A stretch of 64,000 nucleotides of DNA from CAVPOO01 sp963707015 (GCA_963707015.1 CAVPOO010000001.1:323569-387568), one strand, 5' to 3'; positions 26,694 to 35,410 are shown, numbered from the stretch's first letter. The notes: generated from the sequence alone by a model not told the origin. A program made the numbers and translations.

Positions 26694-27009
26694 CCCGCAT
26701 TTCTCACCGGGATCCCGGATGCTGGCGCAGGGCTCGTGTGTCCGCACGCCGCGCTGGGCGGAGCCAGGTAAGCGAAAGGTCCAGTGGACCTTTCGCCTGC
26801 GGAGCGGGCTTGGCACAGCCGAGCCCTGGGCGCGATAAAGTGGTAGCTGTAGCTACCACTTGAGTGAAGCGCAAGTCCGGGCGCGCGAGAACTAGCCAGG
26901 GCCGGGATAGGCATTGCCTGATTACACACTGTCTTTTTCCTGATCCGCACTCTGTTCTTTAACCTCAGTGCATTATGTGACTCTATCGCCGCCCGGTGAG
27001 AAATGCGGG
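26694..27009. mobile_element. Non-autonomous inverted-repeat element, copy B (316 bp)
   Basis: The same 18-bp terminal repeats as copy A at 5864-6231: CCCGCATTTCTCACCGGG (26694-26711) and CCCGGTGAGAAATGCGGG (26992-27009), in opposite orientation relative to copy A. The right flank is CTAG (27010-27013) and the left flank ACAG (26690-26693), so the duplication is decayed or absent. It contains the same AAGTGGTAGC/GCTACCACTT hairpin plus a perfect 12-bp palindrome, GCGAAAGGTCCA (26772-26783) with its complement through 26796. The latter is missing from copy A. No coding capacity. Confidence 0.83.
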
Positions 27010-27096
27010 CTAGAACAGGCGGGGGGGAGTGAGAGTTTCAGTCCCGCCCACCGCGTGGGCCTTCCCACGGCCCGGGCCAACGGCGCAGCGTTGAGC

Positions 27097-27549
27097 CTAC
27101 GGCTGAGTGGCCGCAATGGCAAACTTGCTGAGTGCATCCTCGATCTTCGTTATGGTCTCGGCGCATTCCGTGATGCCATGGCGTTCTGCCAGGTATTTCG
27201 GATCGTTGTAAGAGAGCCACACCTGACCATTTTCGTCCTCCCAGATCAGGGCCTTTTGCGGGAGGTCAATCCCAGCGGTTTGCGCGCAAAGCATCAAGGG
27301 TGTACCGACTTTCGGATTACCAAAGACAAGCAGTTCGGTCGGGCGCAGTTGCTTTCCAACCTTGCGTCCCGCCGCCGCATGGTCGACACGCATGAACACT
27401 GTCATCCCTTTTTCCTTCAAGGACGTTTCAAGCCGGTTTGCTGTCGTCTTGACATCGTGAGCACTCTTTATACTGACAAGGCCATTGTCTGCAAACGCCA
27501 GCGGGACACAGGCTAAGAGCACCATAAAACCTACGAGTAGGCGACGCAC
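27097..27549 (-). CDS. Secreted DUF302 domain protein
   Basis: 150 residues from the GTG at 27549, chosen for GGAGGACATCCC directly upstream and for the signal peptide that then starts at Met1 (RRLLVGFMVLLACVPLAFA). The DUF302 core follows: LVSIKSAHDVKTTANRLETS, GMTVFMRVDHAAAG, LLVFGNPKVGTPLM and KALIWEDENGQVWLSYNDP. Family members are small alpha/beta domains of unknown function, often periplasmic and near redox or sulfur genes. Confidence 0.9.
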   Translation of the reverse strand: MRRLLVGFMVLLACVPLAFADNGLVSIKSAHDVKTTANRLETSLKEKGMTVFMRVDHAAAGRKVGKQLRPTELLVFGNPKVGTPLMLCAQTAGIDLPQKALIWEDENGQVWLSYNDPKYLAERHGITECAETITKIEDALSKFAIAATQP

Positions 27550-27602
27550 GGGATGTCCTCCTTTGTCACTTGCCACTTTCGCTCCTTTATACACAAATCT
27601 AC

Positions 27603-27629
27603 ACAAAAACAAAGCCGCCGACGGCGGCT
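27603..27629 (-). terminator. Rho-independent terminator
   Basis: Read on the minus strand: AGCCGCCG, one-base centre, CGGCGGCT (27613-27629), then TTTGTTTTTGTG. It would end a transcript coming from the LysR gene side before the DUF302 gene. Confidence 0.75.
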
Positions 27630-27966
27630 CAAGGAAGTAAGGTGGTATTGACCAGAGATTTCGCTATCTTTGCGGGCTACCGCTGCCGGCAGCCTGCCCA
27701 ACTGTTTGTACGCCGGAACCGGGTCTGAATCCGTGAACCCGATCCCGTTACGCCGTGTTGCGGGTTTTTGCTGGCGATTTCAGGCACCAGGCGCATGGCC
27801 CGCCGTCGTCCAGAATTCGCGTACCTCTGATAACCCCGGCCTTATGACCCCAGAAAAAAACGGCGAATTTGCCCCCGATGCGGCTATTAAGCGAACCTGC
27901 ACAAGGCGCTGCCCATGGGGCACGGGAAGCGTGGCGAGGGTCGGCTATCACCAGCGTCGCCTGTAC
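27630..27966. other. Intergenic region, nothing recognised
   Basis: Lies downstream of the LysR gene, before the terminator. No family motif or repeat was seen. Confidence 0.4.
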
Positions 27967-28863
27967 TCACTGCTGGACATCGCTCACAACCTTGCGGAAC
28001 TGATCCGCCAGGGCGCGCGCAGCGGGGCCCGGCGCTTCCTGCCGCCCGTAGATCATGTACAGGTGTTCGCGATACGTACGTCCTTCCCTTAATGGCAAGG
28101 GTAAAAGTTGCCCCTGCTCAATCAATTGCTCGATTCGGTGCCTGGGCAGCCAGGAAAATCCCAAGCCCGCGCGGATTGCCTCGATAGCATTGTCGATATT
28201 GGTCACGGTCCAGCGATGTTCGCCGGGCAGCCAGCCGGAATCACGCTTGCGCCGAATGCCGGAATCGCTGATCACGACGTGAAGTTCCGGTTCCAGATCG
28301 GCGATGGTCAGATCGCGCTGCAGCTGGTGCAGTGCATGGTCGGGATGCGCCACGGCGATGAATTCGATTTCCAGCAGGACGTTCCCAAGGTAGTGTGGTG
28401 GAATGCGACCGCCAATGACCAGATCGGCCCACCCTTCGTCGAGCGCATCATCGGCACCCGACATCACGACCTGGGTGAGCTGCACGCGACTGCCGCGACT
28501 CAGCGGCTTGAATCCCCGTAAGGCCTCCATGAGCAGTCTGGCAGGGAAGGCTGCGTCCACCACCAACCGGATCTCCGGTTCCCAGCCTTTTTCGAGACTC
28601 GCCGCGAATTCTTCGATGGAATAGGCATCCCTGAGCAGGTACCGGGCACGCCGCAAGATTGCCTCTCCGTGCTCCGTGAGTTCTGCCTTGCGACCCTTGA
28701 TGCGCAGCAGTGGCACCCCCAACTGGCCCTGCAGCTTGCCCACCGCATAGCTCACAGATGACTGACTGCGGTTCAGAAATCCAGCTGCCTGGGCGAATCC
28801 ACCCTGGTCGACAACGGCCTGCAAGGCTCGCCACTGTTCCCGCGTTACGCGGGGAGCGCGCAT
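27967..28863 (-). CDS. LysR family transcriptional regulator
   Basis: 298 residues. An N-terminal winged helix-turn-helix (about 9-66: LQAVVDQGGFAQAAGFLNRS, QSSVSYAVGKLQGQLG) precedes a periplasmic-binding-protein-like effector domain (about 90-290). It is transcribed divergently from the glutathionyl-hydroquinone reductase and pirin genes, the usual layout for a LysR activator of the adjacent operon, so quinones or aromatic electrophiles are candidate effectors (inference). Confidence 0.92.
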   Translation of the reverse strand: MRAPRVTREQWRALQAVVDQGGFAQAAGFLNRSQSSVSYAVGKLQGQLGVPLLRIKGRKAELTEHGEAILRRARYLLRDAYSIEEFAASLEKGWEPEIRLVVDAAFPARLLMEALRGFKPLSRGSRVQLTQVVMSGADDALDEGWADLVIGGRIPPHYLGNVLLEIEFIAVAHPDHALHQLQRDLTIADLEPELHVVISDSGIRRKRDSGWLPGEHRWTVTNIDNAIEAIRAGLGFSWLPRHRIEQLIEQGQLLPLPLREGRTYREHLYMIYGRQEAPGPAARALADQFRKVVSDVQQ

Positions 28864-28870
28864 CTGCTAT

Positions 28871-28885
28871 ATCGATAGTTTCGAT
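28871..28885. promoter_or_regulatory. Candidate LysR binding site (T-N11-A palindrome)
   Basis: ATCGATAGTTTCGAT contains the inverted repeat ATCGA/TCGAT and fits the T-N11-A rule. It lies just before the LysR start in the 183-bp divergent region; AGCG/CGCT at 28893-28908 and another TATCGAAA at 28913 may be further half sites. The region is A/T-rich, unlike its surroundings, as expected for two promoters. Confidence 0.5.
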
Positions 28886-29046
28886 TAAATGTAGCGATAT
28901 TTTGCGCTTTTATATCGAAAATAATCAAGCATACTTTTACGTGTCGTTTAACGTTACGTAACCTGGTGACTTTACGGGCCGCCCTTACGGAAGGAGGAAC
29001 TGATGATAAACACGGCAGTGAATCTGGCAGGAAGCGAGGAGCAGAA

Positions 29047-30030
29047 ATGAGTTTGTTAATCAACGGACAGTTGAAAGACGACTGGTTTGCGTCTGAGCAT
29101 CAGGAAGGCGAGTTTGTCCGGCAGGACTCACAATTCCGCAACTGGGTCACGACGGACGGACGCCCTGGACCGAGCGGCGAAGGCGGATTCATCGCTGAGC
29201 CAGACCGTTATCATCTGTATGTGTCCTATGCCTGTCCCTGGGCGCACCGAACGCTGATCTTCCGCAAGCTCAAGCGTCTGGAAAGCATTATCAGTGTCGA
29301 TGTCGTTCATCCGCACATGAGCGCATCAGGCTGGGAATTCGGTGGTTTCCCGGGCGCAACGAATGATTCAGTGAATGGGGCGCATTTTCTCTTTGAAAAC
29401 TACCTGCGTGCGCAACCCGACTACACCGGCATCGTCACCGTGCCGGTGCTCTGGGACAAACAGCAGCAAACCCTGGTCAATAACGAATCCTCCGAAATCA
29501 TACGTATGCTCAATGGCGCATTTGATGCCTGGGGCGATCCGACCGTCGATTTTTACCCCCCGCACTTGCGTGCGGAAATCGATGCCATCAATGCGGATAT
29601 CTATGAAAACATCAACAATGGCGTTTACCGCGCAGGGTTTGCGACGACACAATCCGCGTATGAGAATGCCTTTCACCGTGTGTTCGATGCCCTGGATCGC
29701 CTGGAACAGCGTCTAGCGGGCCAGCGCTATCTGGTGGGTGATCAGATTACGGAAGCGGATTGGCGTCTTTTCCCCACGCTCCTGCGATTCGATCCCGTCT
29801 ATGTCGGGCACTTCAAGTGCAATCGCAACCGTGTTCACGACTTTGGCAATCTGTCGAATTATCTGCGCGACCTTTATCAGCAGCCCGGAATCGCGGACAC
29901 GGTAAACCTGCAGCACATCAAGGAACATTACTACTGGAGCCATACATCTCTGAACCCGTCGAGGATTGTTCCTCTCGGGCCACAAATCGACTTGCATGCC
30001 CCGCATGATCGTGCACGGTTCAGTGCATAA
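29047..30030 (+). CDS. yqjG: Glutathionyl-hydroquinone reductase (YqjG/Xi-class GST)
   Basis: 327 residues from the ATG at 29047 (GAGGAG upstream). YACPWAHR near residue 60 holds the catalytic Cys and marks Xi-class enzymes, which reduce glutathionyl-hydroquinones to hydroquinones in the cytoplasm. TVPVLWDKQQQTLVNNESSEII binds glutathione. The C-terminal GST helical domain runs through QITEADWRLFPTLLRFD, and YYWSHTSLNP supports the family. The pirin gene follows by about 10 bp, probably in the same operon under the divergent LysR protein. Confidence 0.94.
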   Translation: MSLLINGQLKDDWFASEHQEGEFVRQDSQFRNWVTTDGRPGPSGEGGFIAEPDRYHLYVSYACPWAHRTLIFRKLKRLESIISVDVVHPHMSASGWEFGGFPGATNDSVNGAHFLFENYLRAQPDYTGIVTVPVLWDKQQQTLVNNESSEIIRMLNGAFDAWGDPTVDFYPPHLRAEIDAINADIYENINNGVYRAGFATTQSAYENAFHRVFDALDRLEQRLAGQRYLVGDQITEADWRLFPTLLRFDPVYVGHFKCNRNRVHDFGNLSNYLRDLYQQPGIADTVNLQHIKEHYYWSHTSLNPSRIVPLGPQIDLHAPHDRARFSA

Positions 30031-30041
30031 GGAGCCGACTC

Positions 30042-30752
30042 ATGGAAAAGCTCATTCATCGTACTGATAGCCGGGGGCGAGCCGAGCACGGCTGGCTGAG
30101 CAGCCGGCACACCTTCAGCTTCGCGGGGTATTACGACAGGGAACGCATGGGTTTCGGCAAGCTGCGCGTTGTGAATGATGACATCGTAGCGCCCGGACGG
30201 GGTTTCGGGACACATCCGCACGACAACATGGAGATCGTGTCGGTACCGCTGTCGGGATCGCTGCGGCACCAGGACAGCATGGGCAACGTCCACGTGATTC
30301 GCAGGGGTGAAATTCAAATCATGTCGGCAGGCACCGGCATGATGCATTCGGAATTCAACAACTCTGACGTCGAGCCGGTCAACTTTCTGCAGATCTGGGT
30401 GCTGCCCAAGGCTCTCAATATCGAACCACGTTACGGGCAAAAGGCCATTGCTCCGAACACGACAAAAAATCGCTTTGAGGTTGTCATATCGCCAGACGGG
30501 CGCGGCGAATCAGCGGTTATCAATCAGGACGCCTGGTTTTCACTGGCCAATCTCGACGTAAACACCCGCGTTAGCTACGCACTGAATCGTCCGGGCAATG
30601 GCGCCTATGTCTTTGTCATCGACGGTACCATCCGACTCGCCGATGAAACACTCAGCCGGCGCGATGGCATCGGCCTGAGCGGCATTGAAACAGTCGAAGT
30701 CCTGGCCCTGGACGAGAGCCGGGTACTGTGTATCGAAGTGCCAATGGAATAG
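30042..30752 (+). CDS. Pirin family protein (quercetinase-like, YhhW type)
   Basis: 236 residues, typical. The bicupin metal site is visible in FGTHPHDNMEIV (His-x-His) and MMHSEFNNS (His-x-Glu). Family openings RAEHGWLSSRHTFSF and GFGKLRVVNDD are present. Several pirins have quercetin 2,3-dioxygenase activity; others are redox sensors. It is the second gene of the yqjG-like operon, consistent with handling of quinonoid or flavonoid compounds. Confidence 0.94.
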   Translation: MEKLIHRTDSRGRAEHGWLSSRHTFSFAGYYDRERMGFGKLRVVNDDIVAPGRGFGTHPHDNMEIVSVPLSGSLRHQDSMGNVHVIRRGEIQIMSAGTGMMHSEFNNSDVEPVNFLQIWVLPKALNIEPRYGQKAIAPNTTKNRFEVVISPDGRGESAVINQDAWFSLANLDVNTRVSYALNRPGNGAYVFVIDGTIRLADETLSRRDGIGLSGIETVEVLALDESRVLCIEVPME

Positions 30753-30845
30753 AAAAAAACCAACTCCACGGCAAGCATGATGAACGCGTAAGACTCGCGC
30801 GCTCCCCCTTACCTTAATCTGCCTTTATCAAGGCTCACTTAGGAC

Positions 30846-31031
30846 GAATGGCACTTACTTAGGCGGTTCCCTAATCAATGTAGGGTGGGTTAGGCACGCC
30901 GTTTGTGCCGTAACCCACCGGATGTGCCGGCAGGCACCCATCAAATATTCATCGTGTTGCTTCGCAACGCCTGGTGGGTTACGCAAAAAGCGCTAACCCA
31001 CCCTACATTTCGACTTGAGTAAGTGCCATTC
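30846..31031. mobile_element. 186-bp MITE-like element with 10-bp target duplication
   Basis: Perfect 14-bp terminal inverted repeats GAATGGCACTTACT (30846-30859) and AGTAAGTGCCATTC (31018-31031) are flanked on both sides by CACTTAGGAC (30836-30845 and 31032-31041). Inside lies a second inverted pair, TGTAGGGTGGGTTAG (30879-30893) and CTAACCCACCCTACA (30993-31007), a motif seen as dispersed repeats in many proteobacterial genomes. No coding capacity. A 10-bp duplication suits IS4-like transposases, but the parent is not in the window. Confidence 0.88.
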
Positions 31032-31034
31032 CAC

Positions 31035-31424
31035 TTAGGACCCCTGATTGTCCAGTTCGCGCGCGGCCTCGTCTCGCGTGTAAAACGCGCCGTCGCGAAG
31101 GAAGCCGGCTTCAATGCGACTTTTGACACCGGTTACGTTTCCACTCGCGTCCCGCGAGACGGCGAGATCCCCGGGGAGTCCCTCCAGAAGATGCATGGGC
31201 GCAGGACGACCATCGGCAAAACAGGACCGGTAGACCACGCCACTCACCCGGTCACGAAACGCGGGTTCGAAGCCGTCATCCCGATTTCCCTGACTGACGC
31301 CTCTGGTACCCGTAAAGGCTCGGTTCTGCCCAGCCAGCACTTCGCAGGTGAGGTCATCCCCACTGCGGGGAAAACCAGCGCCATCCTGAACGGGAGGAAA
31401 CGGTTCAATGTGCTGCGTGGTCAT
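31035..31424 (-). CDS. Hypothetical protein with KxSxIxAGFxRDGxFYTRxEAA ending
   Basis: 129 residues. The C-terminal part (HLLEGLPGDLAVSRDASGNV, then VKSRIEAGFLRDGAFYTRDEAA) is a pattern I associate with a short, widespread, unnamed proteobacterial protein. No function is known to me. The stop codon TAA (31037-31035) lies inside the right target duplication of the element at 30846-31031. The start is uncertain because no ribosome site is visible. Confidence 0.5.
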   Translation of the reverse strand: MTTQHIEPFPPVQDGAGFPRSGDDLTCEVLAGQNRAFTGTRGVSQGNRDDGFEPAFRDRVSGVVYRSCFADGRPAPMHLLEGLPGDLAVSRDASGNVTGVKSRIEAGFLRDGAFYTRDEAARELDNQGS

Positions 31425-31516
31425 GCGTCACGGAAACATCGCGAGAAACTGGGTGTGCCACGGGTCGGTATCCGACCGATCATGGGCTGTGCCCCGGGAC
31501 AGGCAGGTCGCGCAGC

Positions 31517-32197
31517 CTAGCGCTTGCGGCCTCGCGCCCATGGGGGTGGAAACATGCCAGGTGGCGGCGGAAACTGTCCCGGAAACGGGGAAGGCGGTGG
31601 AACAGCACCCCAGGGTGAAGGCGGCGGCTGCCAGCCCGGTGGTGGCCCCTGACGGCCCGCTTGCTGCTCGATTTGCTGCTTCCAGTTGTCGAGCTTCCAT
31701 TGTTGCTGGCGCCGAAACAGCTCAAATTCCTGCTTTTGATGTCCGTCGAAGCGCAACTTCTCCTGCTCCTGATACTTGGCGAATGTCTCCTGGTCACGAC
31801 GCTGCTTGATATTAAACGCCCCCCGCTCCCTGTCCTGATGTGCCTGGAATGCCGCCCAGTCGCGGTCCCACCAGCTTTCTTCCAGCTCCTCCGCGCCCGG
31901 CACGGGGGGTGCCGAACTCGCCTCCGGCTGAGGGGCGGCGGAATCCGCTGCGGGCCCCGCCGTTACTGGCCGCGTAGAGTCCGCGGACTCGATGCTCTCA
32001 TCACCCTCGGGTAACGCTGTTCCTGGGAGTGGCGACGTCAGGATGTCCTTTATGCGCTCCAGCAATGACTCTTCGTCGTCCGCCTCCGCATCGCTGGCTT
32101 GCGGAGTCGGTGATCCTGCCTTGCGGGTCCCAGGCAGCGGCGCATTGAGAATCTCACCCAGGCGATCAAAAAAATCTTTTTCGTCATCGGACGCCAT
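31517..32197 (-). CDS. Low-complexity protein with duplicated N-terminal motif and Pro-rich tail
   Basis: 226 residues. Two copies of a short helical motif open the protein: FFDRLGEILNAPLPGT (about 9-24) and LLERIKDILTSPLPGT (about 45-60). An acidic/Ala-Pro linker, a charged Gln/Glu/Arg helix (WDRDWAAFQAHQDRERGAFN onward) and a Pro/Gly/Phe tail (PPPGMFPPPWARG) follow. No domain is recognised. The tail suggests a surface- or protein-binding scaffold. The gene for a GlsB-like membrane protein lies just upstream on the same strand. Confidence 0.55.
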   Translation of the reverse strand: MASDDEKDFFDRLGEILNAPLPGTRKAGSPTPQASDAEADDEESLLERIKDILTSPLPGTALPEGDESIESADSTRPVTAGPAADSAAPQPEASSAPPVPGAEELEESWWDRDWAAFQAHQDRERGAFNIKQRRDQETFAKYQEQEKLRFDGHQKQEFELFRRQQQWKLDNWKQQIEQQAGRQGPPPGWQPPPSPWGAVPPPSPFPGQFPPPPGMFPPPWARGRKR

Positions 32198-32243
32198 ATC
32201 TCATACCTGCCTCAGTTATCTGCCCACGGTCTGCCAACGCGCA

Positions 32244-32498
32244 TCATCGTTTGATCTTGCGCGCGCCCCAGATAAGCAACATGGCCCCAGCGACGGCGGC
32301 AATGATGGAGCCGACGATCCCACCCGTCCCCGCGACACCCAGCAGCGCAACACTGTAGCCACCCACCACACCACCGGCGATACCGAGAATGATATCCCCA
32401 ATGACGCCGAACGGCGACGTCCCTCCCATAAAATTCCGGGCCAGGATACCGGCGACCGCACCGACCGCCAACCAGACCAACAGTGTCCAAAGTGCCAT
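32244..32498 (-). CDS. GlsB/YeaQ/YmgE family stress-response membrane protein
   Basis: 84 residues from the ATG at 32498 with GGGAGGAATTG upstream. Three membrane segments rich in Gly: LLVWLAVGAVAGILA, then GGTSPFGVIGDIILGIAGG and GGIVGSIIAAVAGAMLLIW, the transglycosylase-associated-protein-like pattern of this family. Induction by envelope or general stress is known for relatives; the mechanism is unknown. Confidence 0.92.
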   Translation of the reverse strand: MALWTLLVWLAVGAVAGILARNFMGGTSPFGVIGDIILGIAGGVVGGYSVALLGVAGTGGIVGSIIAAVAGAMLLIWGARKIKR

Positions 32499-33074
32499 TT
32501 TCAATTCCTCCCGCCAGCCAACAATAACTTTATCCTGTGCTCCTGCACTCGCAGCCCGGGGAGATCCACCCCATTCTCATGCGACCGCAACTCATTGTAT
32601 TCTCTAACAGTTCCCGCCCATTCAGTCGCAACACCGAAGTCGACGAGTTTACGCAGTACCGGGACAGCGCCACACCGTGCGTTCACCGGGATTCAATGCC
32701 CGCTATGGGTAAGCGATCAAATTGGGGGAGTCCGGTGGCGCGATTCTCCTTGAAACTGCCACGCGGGCGCAATCCCCAAAGAGGTCCTGCCAAGAAATTT
32801 AACAAACGCCATGGTAACGATTTGCCGGTGCCGCCGCTTGTGCAACTTCGACGGGGGGCAAACTGCGGTTGGCGGCACCTTAGTTCCCGAACGACAGGAA
32901 GCTACACCAAGAAACTCCGATGCTTGGCCTGCACCCTCCCTTGCTCCGACATGGCGAGCCCGGTATCAAACCGCGCACCAGCCGTTCCAGTGGACTCAGC
33001 CTCGGACTTTAGTGACAGACAGGGACCGGCAGTCTTATGCTTTGCTGCCCACGCATCGAACAAGGGGCACGGCA
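32499..33074. other. Intergenic region, nothing recognised
   Basis: About 575 bp without a supported gene. The plus-strand frame that crosses it becomes convincing only after the ATG at 33075. No repeat or terminator seen. Confidence 0.4.
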
Positions 33075-33335
33075 ATGAAGAAATTGAAAAATGAAGTAGA
33101 GCTACTCAAGGAGGCCATTCGTGCTGGCATGGAGTACGGGGAGAAACGGGGTGTTGTTGAATTCGAGCCCACCGATTCTGCCAACGAAAAAATCGAATAC
33201 CTCTACAGACTGTTAGTCCACGACAAGCTGATACAGCCTCTCGCGAAAGAGCAGGTGTCGATACCAAACATGAAACATAAACTTGCTCTGTGGGTTTCTC
33301 GAAAACTGCCTGCAGATCACCCGCTATTGAAGTAG
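33075..33335 (+). CDS. Small charged hypothetical protein
   Basis: 86 residues from the ATG at 33075 (AGGGGC upstream). It is Lys/Glu-rich and helical (MKKLKNEVELLKEAIRAGME, ANEKIEYLYRLLVHDKLI) and ends WVSRKLPADHPLLK. No signal peptide and no family recognised. A cytoplasmic location is likely. Confidence 0.55.
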   Translation: MKKLKNEVELLKEAIRAGMEYGEKRGVVEFEPTDSANEKIEYLYRLLVHDKLIQPLAKEQVSIPNMKHKLALWVSRKLPADHPLLK

Positions 33336-33458
33336 CCGGCCAGCTGCCACCATCAGGTTCGGCGAAACAGGCTGGCAACTCCGCGCCGTGCCTATCATCC
33401 CTGGTCGATCAAGGTGAGCCCAACAAGACATCCGCCGTACCTGAATCCCGTTGTTTAC

Positions 33459-33713
33459 CTAATGCGCGCGATGCCATATCAACTCGCCGTCCTTGAACAC
33501 CTCTTTGATTCGATGTAACGGGATGCTGTGGTTCTCGCCCTCCTCGTCGACCCAGTCAAAGGAAAAATGATCATCTGGCTCGAAGTAAATCTCTCGTAAG
33601 GGCACCCGTATAAGCTTGTCTCCCACACGATCATAGTAGCCGATAACAAAATCGCCCTTGGCGAATTCCTCGTCCCAGTGGATGCGATTCATAAGTTCGT
33701 GGATTGGGATCAT
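33459..33713 (-). CDS. DUF504 / MJ1316 RNA-end-recognition domain protein
   Basis: 84 residues from the ATG at 33713, chosen because the family starts MIPIxELLNRI. The signature MIPIHELMNRIHWDEEFAKG, DFVIGYYDRVGDKLIRVPL and HSIPLHRIKEVFKDGELIW fits DUF504, also called the MJ1316 domain. It is proposed to recognise 2',3'-cyclic or related RNA ends and is found near RNA repair genes. No RNA ligase lies nearby, so partners are unknown. Confidence 0.85.
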   Translation of the reverse strand: MIPIHELMNRIHWDEEFAKGDFVIGYYDRVGDKLIRVPLREIYFEPDDHFSFDWVDEEGENHSIPLHRIKEVFKDGELIWHRAH

Positions 33714-34166
33714 GGCTAACGGCAATCGATCGGGAACCTGTTCCCTTACGCGATGATGATCCGGCAATGCTACCGGATCACTGTTCCCGCCCCAAGGGTA
33801 GTGAGACAGCAATTGATCGGAATCACCTGCAGATTAGGGGCAGCCACGGATAGTGAAAAGACGCATTTGCATGACAGAAAAAACACGCCTGGATAAAGCT
33901 GCCTCCCCGATGAAGGCCTACGATGCCGTCACTTCCTGGGTCGGCGCGACTCCGTGTCAGACGCGGCAAAGAGTGGAGCCCTTTTTGCGTCGCCGCTGAC
34001 AAACGCACCACAGATCAGAGTCCATGACCCGATGGCAATGCTGCAAACAATGTGCTTGGGGAGGCGACTCCAGCGGCTGAAGAGTCTTATGCTGAGACCT
34101 TTGATTTTACTGGGGACAATCCGGTCGGCATCAGGGTTGGTCTGGTTCTCCAACCAGGTTTGCTAC
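33714..34166. other. Intergenic region, nothing recognised
   Basis: About 450 bp between the DUF504 gene and the HDOD gene; short frames only, none with motifs. Confidence 0.4.
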
Positions 34167-34997
34167 CTACCCCGCAAGCAGTTGCTTGACTTCGTCCACG
34201 TCTTCGGCCGTGCCTTCGACGTTGATCATCTCCATGTCTGCCTCGATGCCAAGCCGCCGGAACGCAGGCACACTGCTCAGATCCTGATTCCCCAACCAAT
34301 GGTCGCTGCCAGCCACGGCCTGCAGCAAGGCAGCCATAACCACGTCCACATAGTCAGGCGGACCAGCCGTGTCACGGGTTAGATCAGTATGTTCGCCGGC
34401 AACAGCAACCAGCTCGGGCGGGAACTCCCAGCTCTCGAGAATTGCGACGCCCATGCGCGGATACAACCTGAACAGCAACGCGTCCAGGGCCTGTTTATCG
34501 TCCAGCAGATCGGGCTCATCTTCTGCTCGCAACAGTATCGGTGGCATGCCTATGGCGTGGATCAGTCCCGCCAACATCGCGGTGTTCGGATCGAGCCCGG
34601 TGAAACTTGAGGCCAGCACAAAGCTGATCGAGGCCACATTGAGGCTGCGCTCCCAGAGTTCCCGCAGATATTTGTCTGTCACGGGGTGGGTGGCCTGGAA
34701 CACTTGCCGCATGACCAGACTTGTCACGATATTCCTGACACTGGAGAGCCCGAGCCTGCCCACTGCCATGTTGACATTGTCGATAGATTTTGCGCCTTGG
34801 TAAAGCGCAGAGTTTGCTACCTGAACAACGCGCCCCGAGAGTACCGGGTCGGTAGCAATGAGTTTCGCGATACTCTGAACCGTCGCGTTATCGTCCTCAA
34901 TGCTGTCACGGATCCGCAACGCAACCTCTGGCAGCGTTGGCAGTGTCAGGCGATCGTTCGCGAGGTCGTCGAGTAAATTCTGTTCGGTAATCGCCAT
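34167..34997 (-). CDS. HDOD domain signalling protein
   Basis: 276 residues. The HDOD domain spans about 13-215: LPTLPEVALRIRDSIEDD, IATDPVLSGRVVQVANSALY, then AVGRLGLSSVRNIV and a degenerate HD site (LIHAIGMPPIL where HD phosphohydrolases have HD). Such domains do not hydrolyse nucleotides and act in signalling, chemotaxis or c-di-GMP networks. A related HDOD gene lies at 60732-61589, and c-di-GMP genes follow at 35411 and 39986. Confidence 0.92.
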   Translation of the reverse strand: MAITEQNLLDDLANDRLTLPTLPEVALRIRDSIEDDNATVQSIAKLIATDPVLSGRVVQVANSALYQGAKSIDNVNMAVGRLGLSSVRNIVTSLVMRQVFQATHPVTDKYLRELWERSLNVASISFVLASSFTGLDPNTAMLAGLIHAIGMPPILLRAEDEPDLLDDKQALDALLFRLYPRMGVAILESWEFPPELVAVAGEHTDLTRDTAGPPDYVDVVMAALLQAVAGSDHWLGNQDLSSVPAFRRLGIEADMEMINVEGTAEDVDEVKQLLAG

Positions 34998-35410
34998 GCA
35001 AGCGTATCGGCTCCGTTCGCTTTTCTTTTAAGGCCTGTAATGCGGACGGCAGCAATCCGGAATTAGTGATATTGCAGGGCCGCTGTTTGCCCTGATCAGC
35101 GCCAGTGAAATGAAGTCCGCAGTTCTCCAGTCGCTTTCGCTGTCCAGGCAAGGGAGCTGCAATGAGGCGAATCAGGAACGCCAAGGCTGCTGCACCCCCG
35201 CCCCATCCCCGTGCATCCCTGTGCCATTCTGCCAACTGCGCACTGGCAGGCGTATCTTTTCCCCGGGGAGAAAAGGCACCCTGACAGTTGATCGCTCCTG
35301 CGACGACTTGCCGGTCGGTACAGGGCCGACACCCGTGTTTCGGGCGCCGACAGCGATGCGCGAGCTTGCCGAACCCGTCACGCTGGCATAAGGAAACTGT
35401 TATCTAGTGA
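34998..35410. other. Intergenic region, nothing recognised
   Basis: About 410 bp between the HDOD gene and the 3' end of the GGDEF-EAL gene. No hairpin with T-run and no convincing frame. Confidence 0.4.

Noticed and set aside
26687..26950. 87-111 codon frames inside element copy B
   Set aside because: They follow from palindromic GC-rich DNA and are not shared with copy A.
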